Shown: positions 33,587 to 44,565 of the stretch, one piece after another
Layout: each line of letters begins with the position of its first letter
How positions within the stretch are numbered: the stretch's first letter is position 1
NCBI RefSeq assembly: GCF_033958435.1
Contig: NC_134141.1
Coordinates: 101,411,001 to 101,475,000, forward strand
DNA: 64,000 nt
Origin: Carettochelys insculpta
Taxonomy: Eukaryota > Chordata > Testudines > Carettochelyidae
Direction of reading: 5' to 3'
Made by a program: the position numbers and the translations under genes
Notes under the pieces: generated by a model
Databases searched by the model: none
Told to the model about the DNA's origin: nothing
Seen by the model: only the letters and a program-made list of their open reading frames with translations

Positions 33587-35635
33587 CATTATAGGCATTA
33601 GAAAGATTTATCAGGGTGTTTCCTTTTGATTTATACTTGTTCTCTTTAGAGCATGACACGTGACGGTGTTTGACTATTTTAAAGAAAATACCCAAAGCCA
33701 GAAATATTAACGAATGACAACAAGTCTTCAAATCGCTACCTAAAAGTGCTAAATGAAGAGATCCATAGGGTTGTTCATGATAAAACAAAATGCAAATCTG
33801 AGCAAAGCCATCTGAGACATTCAGAGGAGAGGAAACAGAGAACTAGAGCTGAGTAGCAAAAGCACATTTTATGTTGTTATAGAAACAAACCAAGAGACAA
33901 ACAGCCTCAATCTATACTTCCTGGTTTAGAACCTAAAAGCAAATATCGCTGAGTTTTGTGCTCTGCTGAGAGTTACAGAATTTGAGTGCTTTGTTCCACT
34001 GGAAGAGTACCAGAGAGAGAGATGACACACTCACTAGCATCACTCCCTTTTGAAAAACAGTCAGGGCTAAGAAAGGGTGTTTGCCCACTCTTAAGGGAAT
34101 GGGGCACTGAGTCTGAGCTGGATCCAGGTACAAGTTTGATCTGAATCAGTACAAATAAGGACTGGGCTGTGAGACACAGATGAGGGTTTTGGGCTTCAGC
34201 AAACAGAGCTGAAGGAAAACCAGCTTTTCTCCCTCTGGGTCAGTTGATGATGGCCAGCTCTGAGGACCCCCTCAGAGGATGCCATGGTGTCTTATGGCAC
34301 CAATCCAGCAAAGGAGTAGAATGAGCCAAAAGAAAAGTTGGACTTTGAAGAGGGACACAAGAAACTGGACCTCTCCTAAACCCCCCTACTCTTACATGGC
34401 TCTGATTGCTGAGGCTGCGTAAGGTGTCAGACCTGAGCCAGGGCTGCAACCCTATGGACCATGTGATAATGACACTCACTGGTGGCCTTTGGCCTGCCTG
34501 CCCTTCTAGCAAGTGGCACTGAACCTGATCACAGCCCAAGTAGGTTTGCCAGCTCTGAGAGGCAGAAAAGACAACCACTGCCCACCCTCCAGACATCTGC
34601 CTGACCCTTCTCTTCCCCTGCCAGGCATTCCCCCCACGAGCACCAGCCTCCTCTTCCCCTCCCAGATGCATCCAGATCACCCTCTCCATCAGTCTGACCC
34701 ACTGGCCCACAGTCTCCCAGGAGACTCTGAATCCCCTCTCAAGTTAGGAGCCCTTTCCTCCTTCATGCCAGTCTCCGCTCCTTACCCATGCCTGGTGGCT
34801 AGTCTCTGGTCTTCTCAGCACTGGAAAGCAGAATGGAGAAGGAGCTGCCACACTGGCACGTGGAGGTCCTGGCCTGTAGACGAGAATGCTGATGTTGAGC
34901 CACCATTGCTCCCAGGTGCCATGTAACCTGGGTGTTATGGTTTAAATGGTGACTACAAGTAGCTCCTCTGTGTGTGCATAGCAGTGGATGACAGTTGCAT
35001 TGTGCCTGCTCCCACCTCCACTTTTAACTTACATGTAACTTACAGGATGCAAATGAAAAAAAGTAATGCAACTGGCAACACAAAAGAAAAACTGTCCATG
35101 GGTGAAAAAACAGCTTGGTGGTTGGGGCCCACTGAGAACAGGAGTTCTGTGTCAGTAAGTGTGCTGCAGGCCTGCATATGTGAACGAAAGATTTGTCCCT
35201 TAAGGTCTCATCTGTGCTGTGCCAAACAGGGGCAAAGTGCCTCATCTATCCTCTTCTCCCACCACTATCTGTAAGCATCTACCCACACCAGTCCATATAT
35301 GGAACTCCAGATCCCGAGCAGGCCCTGACCACCTCCAATCAAATCCCTCCTTAAGAGCCATATTTCTCACACAGCCCCAAGAGATTAGCTTTATTTCTTT
35401 CCAAAGAAAACAATATTGTTGCCTATTTAGCCTCAGTAGTTATCCAATGTTTGGGGCCTTGCTGGTTTGTTTCTCTTAGACAAATTGATGATGAATCAGG
35501 AATTTCTTTCATTAAGTCACATTCATTTACAAGAAAATTGCAGACAGTAAAAATAGAAGGCAATTTCCTGGGTCATGTATCCAAGCCCATTTCGTCAGCA
35601 AACATTGTGCCCGAAAGCAGCTCTTTCTCATCTTC
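33587..35635. other. no recognised feature
   Basis: Mixed composition. Several chance ORFs on both strands (for instance 34240-34710 and 34513-34926) have no recognisable domains. No transposon ends were found. Confidence 0.4.
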
Positions 35636-35643
35636 TTCTTGGG

Positions 35644-36467
35644 CAAAAGTGGGAAATAATTATTGGTTGGGGGCCAAGCCAAGATTTTGGTAAGTGGTTA
35701 AGGGCCACACTTTTCTACAGAGGGGGCCCAGAGTCTGTTTCAGAGGCTGGGTGCATAAAGGATAGGGCACTGGAGTGCAAGATAGGGTGTGGGGTTTGAG
35801 AGAGAGATTTGGGTGAAGGAGGGGGTTGTGACCTGGGGCAGTGGTGTGAGAAGAGATATGGGTGCAGGGAAAGATTCTGGCCTGAGGGGAGGGGTGAAGG
35901 AGGGGATGCAGGCTCTGGATGGGAGTTGTGACCTGTGGAGGTGCAAAGGGTTGTGGTGGTGACCTAGGGCAGAAGGGGGTGGTGACCTAGGGTGGGAAGT
36001 TAGAGGGTGGGGGTGATAGAGGCAGGCTCTGGCCAAGCGGTACTTGCATAGATGTCTCCCGGCCAGCAGCCTTGCAGGACTGAGACAGGCTCCCAGCCTG
36101 CTGCAGCCACATACAGCTCAAAACTGGTGCCTGCCCCATGTGTCTCTCTGCTCCAGATCCTGGGGGGAGAAGAAGCTTTGTGTTGTACTCCACCCCCCCC
36201 CCCAGCAAAATCTCTCAACTCCTATTGGCTGGAAATTGGCCTATGGGAGCTGAGAGATTTTGCCAGGGCAGCACATAAAACCTCACCTTCCCCCAGGGTC
36301 TGGAGCAGCAAGCTACATGGAGGAGGAAGCTGCTTAAAGCAGAGTGGGGCTGCTCTGAAGTGGAGGGCTGCTCTGTTTGTCAGGGTCCCAGTGGAGCAGT
36401 CCATGGGGTGGATCTGGTGGCTTGGCAAGCCAGATCTGGTCCATGGGCTGTCACTTGCCCACCTCTG
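35644..36467. mobile_element. hAT-type non-autonomous transposon
   Basis: The right end reverse complemented is CAGAGGTGGGCAAGTGACAG, a typical hAT (Charlie-like) terminus. The left end CAAAAGTGGGAAATAATTAT is a worn partner. The flanks TTCTTGGG (35636-35643) and CTCTAGGG (36468-36475) match at 6 of 8. Inside, 36207-36267 forms a strong hairpin: GCAAAATCTCTCAACTCC pairs with GGAGCTGAGAGATTTTGC. The interior is GGGTGGTGACCTAG-type low-complexity sequence without transposase. Confidence 0.65.
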
Positions 36468-36572
36468 CTCTAGGGGCTACACTCACCAAATGCTTCTTCC
36501 GCATCCACACACACACCCAGAGAAACTTATAACTAATCAAAACCCTAGTCCCTGCATTTTTAACCGATCTGT

Positions 36573-37260
36573 CCCAGAACCACACTCTCTGCCAATCTGC
36601 ACAATGGAGCTATTGATCAGCTTTGTAATTGCAGTTCATTGCCTTGGGCAGTAGCTTCTTTGGGTTTTAGCTTGCAGAACACAAAATGGCACGTATGACA
36701 GGTTTCCGAGGGGTAACCATGCAGTCTGTTTCAGCAAAAACAAGGAGTCTTGTGGTAGCTTAGGGCACGTAGCTACTCCTTCTATTTAACCTGAATTAGA
36801 CAGCCACCTAGTTTAACAAAGTCCAGCATTTTAATGGAGTGGGCCATTCTGTTAATGAGTTAAAAGTTTGCATCTTACTGAAGAGGAATTTTCACAACAC
36901 TCTTGAAAGAGAGGCTTCTGAACTCTCTTTTATATGCAAATTTGACACATTAACAGGTGGTTTGAACAGGGATAGGAATTTTCTGGGTCACTATAGGGGC
37001 ATATTTGCATACTTGGCTTAATCTAATTCTTGACCTTCCTCCCCCACTTCTACCCCTCTCCTCTCTGATTTGCTCACCTTGATCATTTTTTTTTCTGATT
37101 TGTCCACCTTGATTACTATTTTTGGTTCTCTGTGCCTTAAATACTGAGTCTGTTCTGGTATGGCTATGGTCTGAAGAAGTGGGTCTGTCCCACGAAAGCT
37201 TATCACCTAATCAATTATTTTGTTAGTCTTTAAAGTGCTACTTGACTGCTTTTTTGTTTT
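36573..37260 (+). mobile_element. PLE copy E, mostly 3' part, with probable TSD
   Basis: AACCGATCTGT (with preceding T residues) occurs at 36562-36572 and 37261-37271. Within, 36698-36763 is an inverted tail (reverse complement of the GGTGCCACAAG...CTAACATGG-type tail). From about 36830 on the plus strand comes the end of the PLE ORF (NELKVCILLKRNFHNTLERE, then FICKFDTLTG), its 3' untranslated region, the hammerhead-like motif and the tail ending GACTGCTTTTTTGTTTT. The first 125 bp after the left duplication are unexplained and may be transduced or older sequence. Confidence 0.7.
37167..37205 (+). ncRNA. hammerhead-ribozyme-like motif, family A, best preserved
   Basis: Helix I 5' strand TGGT (37167-37170), core CTGAAGA (37171-37177), one extra A (37178), helix II GTGGG (37179-37183) loop TCTGT, CCCAC (37189-37193), core GAAA (37194-37197), GCT, the predicted cleavage base T at 37201, and helix I 3' strand ATCA (37202-37205), which pairs with TGGT with one G-U. 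All conserved hammerhead core bases are present. Stem III is only the self-complementary AGCT. Activity would therefore need two RNA copies, as reported for small PLE hammerheads. Confidence 0.7.
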
Positions 37261-37297
37261 AACCGATCTGTATACCAAAGAGGTGCTTGATGGCAAG

Positions 37298-37775
37298 TGT
37301 GGAAGTATAACATTGTATAAGTATAACGTTGTATAAGGGGATGTGCTGGATACATTGTATATGAGAGGGCATGCCAAAACATGTTACAAAGTATCTGGGG
37401 GAGCACACTTAGGGACAGTTAGCTTTTGAATGGAGAAGCAATTAAGATGGAGCCAGCACGTCTAAGAAGCAGGCATCAGAATGGAAGGTGTGAAGGGCAA
37501 TTAGTTAAGTTAACTGGAAGCTGTTAAAGGAGATTGTTAAGGGTGGCAGGTAATTGAAGATACGTGACTGGTCTCAGGGATCTCGAAGGGTGGTGACTAA
37601 AATCTTTTCTTCTTTTGTCTGTAACTTCTCTGTAACTTGTTCTCCAAAAACAACTGTATAAATTAAGAGACACAAGCCCCACTCAGGGGGCTCACTTCTA
37701 AATGTATTAGCAGAGCGGCTTTGCTAATAAAACAGAGTGGTCTGATAAATTGTGAGTCTGAGTCAAACTTTGACA
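37298..37775 (+). mobile_element. solo LTR of an endogenous retrovirus
   Basis: The 478-bp unit begins TGTGG and ends TTGACA, and CAAG flanks both sides (37294-37297, 37776-37779), a 4-bp duplication as in gammaretrovirus-like (ERV1) elements. A TATA box (TATAAATTA, 37657-37665) is followed about 60 bp later by the polyadenylation word AATAAA (37726-37731) and a short U5-like part, giving U3-R-U5 order on the plus strand. No internal viral sequence lies on either side, so it is a solo LTR left after recombination between two LTRs. Confidence 0.85.
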
Positions 37776-37779
37776 CAAG

Positions 37780-40700
37780 TATTAAGACCTTCCAGCATAT
37801 GCATACTCATGCATCATAAAGGGGCCTCCCCCTTTAACAGACAGTAGCTCTCTATTCTTCTTGATGCTCCCTTTTCATTCCTATGCCATTTTGAAGGCCG
37901 GGGAGCAGAGGGAAGAGGTGGAACCATTCCTTGCTTTGCTCTTGGCATCCCGGAACATAGAAATCCTTAAGGGGTCTATGGAATTCCCTTCATGAGTGCC
38001 ACTAAGCAGCAGTGGGGGGCTAGGCTAATGGCAACATGCCTCCTATTAGCAATGTACTGCCTAGGGTGAGAAGACCAGAGAACAGCATGGCAGAGCAATT
38101 ATTATCTCTGAGTTTCATCTTCCCTGGGTCCTCAGGGTTGAGACACAATGTGTTTTACCTATTACTCAGCTCTTCAAACCCCTCCTAGACTAGACAGGTC
38201 ACATACTGAAGAAAGTGCAAAGCAATTACAAGCTCCTCTCTCGCAGGTTTCTCCATAAAATCAGGAGCTCAAAGGGTCTTCAAGTAGTATTGTTACCAGC
38301 AGTATCCTTCAGCAGCTTCTACCTTAGGAGTATTAAAGACACAGTCTCTAGTGAGTTAGAAGAAAATCCATAGAGTTAAACATCTATCTACTGTCCCAGA
38401 AAAGTGCTTCTATTTGGCTGGTTTTACCCTATATTTATTGCCCCTACCCCAAAATGTTAGTCCTTCCAGTAGAAGAGGTTTCTGAAAACCACACAGCTAA
38501 GGAGTTTGTGCACTAAATTTTTCACTCTACCAAATTAACTCTAAAAAAATTACCAAATTTACCAAAATTACCAATTTTCGCTTTCTGCCAAATCAACACT
38601 GCTCATCCTCTCTCTGCCAGCTGTAAGCAATCCAGTCCTGGCAAAGTCTTGATTGGAGTCATTCACAGTCAGAAAAACACTATTGCAAGAGCTATAGCAA
38701 CAAACATTGCAATGCCACATAATACCTTTGTGAACCTATTGTATTACTCTTCGGAACGGTTTCTGCTTTATCGTGTTCCACTCCATGGAAAACGGATACC
38801 ACAGCTCCAACAGGAACTAATTCTCCCCCACCCCAAACATCCCTTCTCCCCAAATAAAACGAGAATGTGGGGCAGTTCAGGTGCAGCAGTCAGCTTACAA
38901 ACACCCCCTGAGAGGTACCAGCTCCTCCAGGATCTTACTTATACTGGCTCAATCCAGGTTTTCAGATACCAAACAGACAAAGAGGCTTTGGCATACAAAC
39001 ATTGCATTTAAATGGACTCAGACCCTTCTTTCTGATCCAGCAAATGGACAGGACTTTCTCTCCAAGAGAGACCCCCAACCATCATGGAAGGGTTGGAATG
39101 AATTTGCCCTACTAGTGCCCTATATGATTGAGGGGTGACTGCTGGTATGTATAGCTTATGGTTAAACCTCTTTAGTGTCCCCCCACCCCACCTGGAACAC
39201 TTTTACGCTAAGAATGAATGTGTGTGTTTAGAAAGAGCTATGTGGACTGGTAACTGCTGGCATACAATGTTCATAACCTTGGAAAACAGAGGCAGTAACC
39301 TTAAGTCAGACTGCATTGCGGAGAACTGTGCTACCTTAAAACCTCCACTCAAGAGGGAGAGAGACACACATGTCCACCCAAAGGATGTGGAAACTAGGAA
39401 CTGGAAAATTCAAGGTGGGGGCACCAAAGAGGAAATATCAGTCCAGATACTCTGCACTATGACATGCACCTCTCACTGTTCTCACACTTCTAAAAATTAA
39501 GGCACCCATATATCTGTGCACAGGGGACACAACACAGGAAGATCCAGAATAAAGCACTTATTTTTCAAACATACAGGTTAGCAAGGGGAGTCAGTATAAA
39601 GGGATTTTTTTTCTGTTATTTTTAGCTTCTGGTTAATAAATTATAACTTGCTATATTTAGGTTACTTGAATGGAGACAGCACCAGGCTTTGCTAGAGGAA
39701 AGTAAGTAGGGATGGGGGCAGGGGATGCGGGAGAAGTGGGAAATGGAGGACAGAGCTAGTGCCTAGAGCATGAGGGGCAGTTTTTTCTTTCTGAAAAAAA
39801 AGTTGAATTATTAGTTTTTATTGAAGTTTTTGAGTTTCCTTAAAAAATTATTTGGGTTCTTGTTCAACAGCTTTGGCTTGAAAATTTTGGTGGAAGGTGG
39901 ACATTTTCCCCTAAACTTTGTCAAAAAGATATTTTCCACTGAAAAATATACCTTGACTCGAGCGTTTTGGCGAGCTGTGTTGGTGTCAAAGTTTAGCTTC
40001 CATTATAAATGTAATAAAGGACAAACCCTTTGTCACAGTGTAAATTCCAGTTTAGCCATTAATTTCTGTAGAACTGTTTTACATTCATACCAATGTATCT
40101 GAGGGCCTGATCTGGAGCTCATTTATGCAGGTTTAAAACCCTCATTACTACCTGATGCAATTACCCCTGAGGTACAATGGCATGCTTACTGTCAGAGGCG
40201 AATCACCGAGTGTTCAGATTTTTCTTTTAATTGTAAGAGCATAACTCTGCCCTCAAGATGCCTGAAGGCAGTGCTCATAAAAATCTTGAGGGGAACTGTG
40301 TGTCTGAGCCAAACTATGCCTTGGCTTAGTTTTAATTTGAATGTATCAAGACCAGTAAAGTAAATATTCCTCCGGTGTGAAACCAGAGCAGGGATGTTGA
40401 AGACAGAGCTGCAAAAAATATTTCAGTCTGCAGGACTTTATGTAAACCCCCTCTTTCTGCTTTGATTCAGGGAAGTTTTCACTCATTTTGAATGAAAGTA
40501 GAATCTAGATGCCCATCGTTTAATATTATTAACAGTAAGCCCTAGATCACTAGCTGTGTTTTATTTTTGACACCAAATGCAATACAGAAAATTTGACTCT
40601 GCCCCAGAGACCATAAAGAAAATTATTTTGGTCACGATGCACTACCACACCAGAGGAAAAAACAGGACCATACCAGAGGATTGGGGCCTTTTAACATGAG

Positions 40701-41860
40701 AACAAATTTATTACACCAGTATAAGCAAAATCAGACCAGACACACAATAAACAAGATTTGCCTCCATGTAAGAACTAGTGAGAGATCAGAATTAGTCCCA
40801 GTTTGCATCTCTCCCTCCTTAAATCAATTACCTATTCAACCACAATGATAAATATTTTCATAGCAGTAATGGAAGCACTAAACACAATACTACAATGTGA
40901 TTATGAAAAGTTTTTTTCATTCAATGGACTCTTCACAGATAAAACCGGTGGGTCGGAGTGGTGGTCAGCTTTGTCAGGTCCCTGCGCAATGTGCGGGAGG
41001 GATCTGCTCAGTGTCCCTAGAAGGGGTGGGGTCTCAGTTAGAAGGGGCAGGGCTGGAGGAGCCAGCCCTCAGCACTACCTGGACTGCAGCATGCATCACC
41101 CCACAACCCTCAGGGCTGCCTAGAGAGTGCCATGAAGCACTCTAGCGGTGATTGAAAGGGCCTAGGGCGTCTGGCTGCTGGTGCCACGATCACAGGTTCC
41201 TGGCCCTTTTGTATCACTGGACCCTGGGTAATCTCTCTGTCTCTGACACACAAACACACACACACATACACACACGGTGCGGGGGAGGGAGGGCAGAGAG
41301 AGAGAGCGAGACAGCTGGATATAACCAGCAATTGAAATAAAGCGTTTGTCACCTCACTGGTTTTATTTCTGCTGCATAGTGAAATATGTCAATGAATTGC
41401 AAGATAAATGATTAATTTTGACATTTATTTGAGGAAGCATATTTCAAAACCATCAGCAAGGTAGTGAAGTGTCAGCAGCTTTGAAGTTCAGCATTTATAT
41501 GCTTTGATCAGCTTTCCATGACTCACAAGCTGGCCTGACCACCTTCTTGCTCTGCTAAGCCTACCTAAAGAGGCTGTAATTAAGATCTGACCATCCCCAA
41601 CTAGCGGGTTAGATCACCACAACTAATACCAGGCCTCATGAAGTGGTTGATGAGGAACATCATCTTCATGTCCTGTCCTAAACTCTGTGCAGACAACTGC
41701 TGAACAGCACAAGTAAAGGCATGTTTCACAGCACAGGGGTGAGCAAAGCAATTCTATTTACAGATGGATGGATGGAGAGTGAGAGAACACCAAATTTAGC
41801 TTTCATACAGGTGTCCTCATGCACACCGTCCCCCACCTCCTGCAGAAGTCATAAGGGCTT
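37780..41860. other. no recognised gene; CA microsatellite at about 41243-41275
   Basis: Largely AT-rich unrecognised sequence. ACCAAATTTACCAAAATTACC at 38550-38580 is a small local repeat. The CA-rich tract near 41250 is a microsatellite. The ORFs (38649-39011, 39135-39500 and others) lack recognisable domains. Confidence 0.4.
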
Positions 41861-43687
41861 GTCTGCACCTATCTGAGAACAGAATATGGCCTAATGTTTG
41901 TACATTCACTTTGTGAGCCTTATGGAGCTGTTTAAATGGAGGTTGCTGTCATGTGCACTATGATCATGCCTAATAAGCATATAGTAGGGTCCCGATCCTG
42001 CATGGCCCTGGGCTTCCTCCCTTCTACTGTGCCAGGCTGTTGTCTTTCATCTTAAATAAGAGCAAGTGCAAATGCAAGTAAAATTAACTACGAGACTTAT
42101 TTCTCCATATTGGATTGAAGTGTCATAGTCCTTTATGCTCAAAAGAGAAGATTAAAAAGGCAGGTCTGCTGGAAGTGGACTCTGCAATACTCATCATTAG
42201 GAGCAGACTATAAATTTGTATACTCCAGCATGGCCTGTAGGTGCGAATCCTACTAGCGAGTTACTTTATGCTATTCTACGGTAGTAAGCAGCAGAACTAT
42301 GAAAGGGTTCAAATCACAGCAGAGGCAATCCGATCCCATATTCAAAAGAATTCACCACTTTCATACTGATAACTAACATATTGCAAAGAAATGTTTGTGC
42401 CACTGAAAAAGCTGCCCTTCAGAGTGAGCTGTGGAACTTACAGGTTACTTTAGGTAGATGAGCCCCTCCATAACATAAAAAGACATCTATATCTGTTCAG
42501 TAAGTGCGTGCAAAGGACAAGTTCTCTCACCAAATCAGACTCCAGGTACTGCACACAAGAGATAATAAGGGCTAGAGTAGTAGAACCAGAGCTTTTTCTT
42601 AAACAATCCTTTTTGAGAATGGGAAATGACAGGAAGACAAGAAAATTGAATGCAGCTACTGGTTTTTGTCAGATTTAAAATTGTAGGCTCGTGGTGTTCC
42701 AGTGACTGATAGTCAGAAAGAGCTTCCTGATTAAGTGCTTTTTGCAAGACTATAAAGCTATTTTGAACTCTCCTCCAGCACTTAGTAGCGTCAAAATGCG
42801 TATTTCATCTCTGAAATGTTTGAATTACTTTCATGCATCTACCAGAAGTGGTAGATCAAAGCAGTTATCGATATTATTGCTGAGGACCTAGATTAAGCTG
42901 TGTTTTCTGCCTGCATGTCCCTCTTGTTATAGTTTTCAGAGAGAAAACGGATGGGCCTAGTCCTGAAATTTAAACTCATGGGCATGGCTTTTAGTCAGAT
43001 GAGACTACTCAGGCGAGCTAGTATGAAAAGATCAGGCCTTACGTTTTTATGATTCTGCGGCAGAAGAGAGAAAAAAATACACTGACAATCTTTGCTGTGA
43101 AAATATCATAATTTGAACTGATTATAATTATACAATATGAATAGATTACTATTCCGAGTCAGTCAGTGTTGTAATTTTGGCTGAAACCCATAAGAGAAAC
43201 CCAAACAACAAAACACACGGACAATTCACTTTGCTGTACTTTTCTATTGGTTGTCATCATGGCAGGTGTGTGAACATGAGGTGACGCCACACAAAGCCTA
43301 GCTATTTCACTGGTTACATTCCAGTCGATTCCAGCCCCTGAAAGGAACGTATGGTGAAGCATTCATTTTTGTGTACTGCATATAAAAACATAAAGGAACA
43401 CCTGCACCAGCCCATCTTGACAGTTAAACACAGTCCAACAGAAACACCAAGTTCAGTAATGAAACAACCCTACTCTGCAAAAGGAGCCAGCTCACAGCAC
43501 TGGAATCCTAGTTCATCTCCCATAACCCTCCACTTTCCCACCCACGTAAAATTCCATGCCACCACTTGAACCCATTCCTGCCTAGACAAATGGGTGATAC
43601 ACTGTGTTTTAAATATCCACGAAGCCAGGCTGTTTTGGACCAGCTGGAGGAGCTTATTTCTGAAGCCAGGCCCTCAGGAGATGACCT
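41861..43687. other. no recognised feature; possible MITE start at 41860
   Basis: AGGGCTTGTCTGCACC at about 41858 resembles a local MITE end, but no second end was found. The rest is unrecognised. Confidence 0.4.
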
Positions 43688-44565
43688 AGAATCATAGAAC
43701 ACTAGAACTGGAAGAGACCTCAAGCGGTCATTGAGTCCAGTTCCGTGTCCTCTCAGCAGAACCAAACACCATCTAAACCATCCCTGAAAGGTGTTTATCT
43801 AACCCAGTCTTAAATATCTCCAGCAATGGAGATTCCATAACTTCCCTAGGTAACTTATTCTTGAGTTTAGCCACCCTGACAGTTCAGAAGTTTTTCCTAA
43901 TGTCTAATCTAAAACTCCCTTTCTGCAGTTTAAGCCTTTTGCTTCTTGTCCTATCCTCAGAGACCAAGGAGAAAAAAATGTCTCCATCCTTGTAACCCTG
44001 TTTGAGGTACTTGAAAACTGCTATCATGTCCTCTCTAAGTCTTCTCTTTGCTAAACTAAACAAGACCAGTTCTTTCAGTCTTCCCTCATAGCTCACGTTC
44101 TCTAGAACTTTAATCATTCTTGTTGCTCTTCTCGGGACCTTCTTCAGTTTCTCCACATCTTTCTTGAAATGTGGTGCGCAGAACTGGACACAGTACTCCA
44201 GATGAGTGTTGAGTAGAGCGGAAGATTGACTTCTCGTGTCTTGCTCTCAGTACTCCTGTTAATACATCCCAGAATCATGTTTGCTTTTTTTGTAACAGCA
44301 TCACACTGTTGACTCACATTTAGCTTGTGGTCCACTATGACTCTTAAATCCCTTTCCACAGTACTCCTTCCTAGACAATCGTTTCCCATTCTGTATGTAG
44401 CAAGCTGTTTCTTTCTTCCTAAGTGGAGTACTTTGTATTTGCCCTTATTAAACTTCATTCTGTTTACCTCAGACCATTTCTCCATTTTGTCCAGATCACT
44501 TTGAACTGTGAGCCTATCCTTCAAAGCAGTTGCAACCCCTGTCATCATCCTCATTGCATCAGGGA
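43688..44565 (-). pseudogene. CR1 LINE 3' part, a different subfamily from the 50-kb copy
   Basis: On the minus strand: GVATALKDR (just after the RT catalytic motif), DLDKMEKWSEVNRMKFN, KYKVLHLGRK, LGRSTVERDLRVIVDHKLN, then RATRMIKVLE and LKELVLFSLAKRRLREDMI, followed by the 3' untranslated region and a TTCTATGATTCTA end, the classic CR1 octamer. Frameshifts split the frame near 44150. The terminal octamer and protein differ from those of the 30.7- and 49.9-kb copies, so at least two CR1 subfamilies are present. Confidence 0.85.

Noticed and set aside
35987..36654. ORFs across 36.0-36.6 kb as a protein gene
   Set aside because: They overlap a hAT element and have no recognisable domain or splice context.
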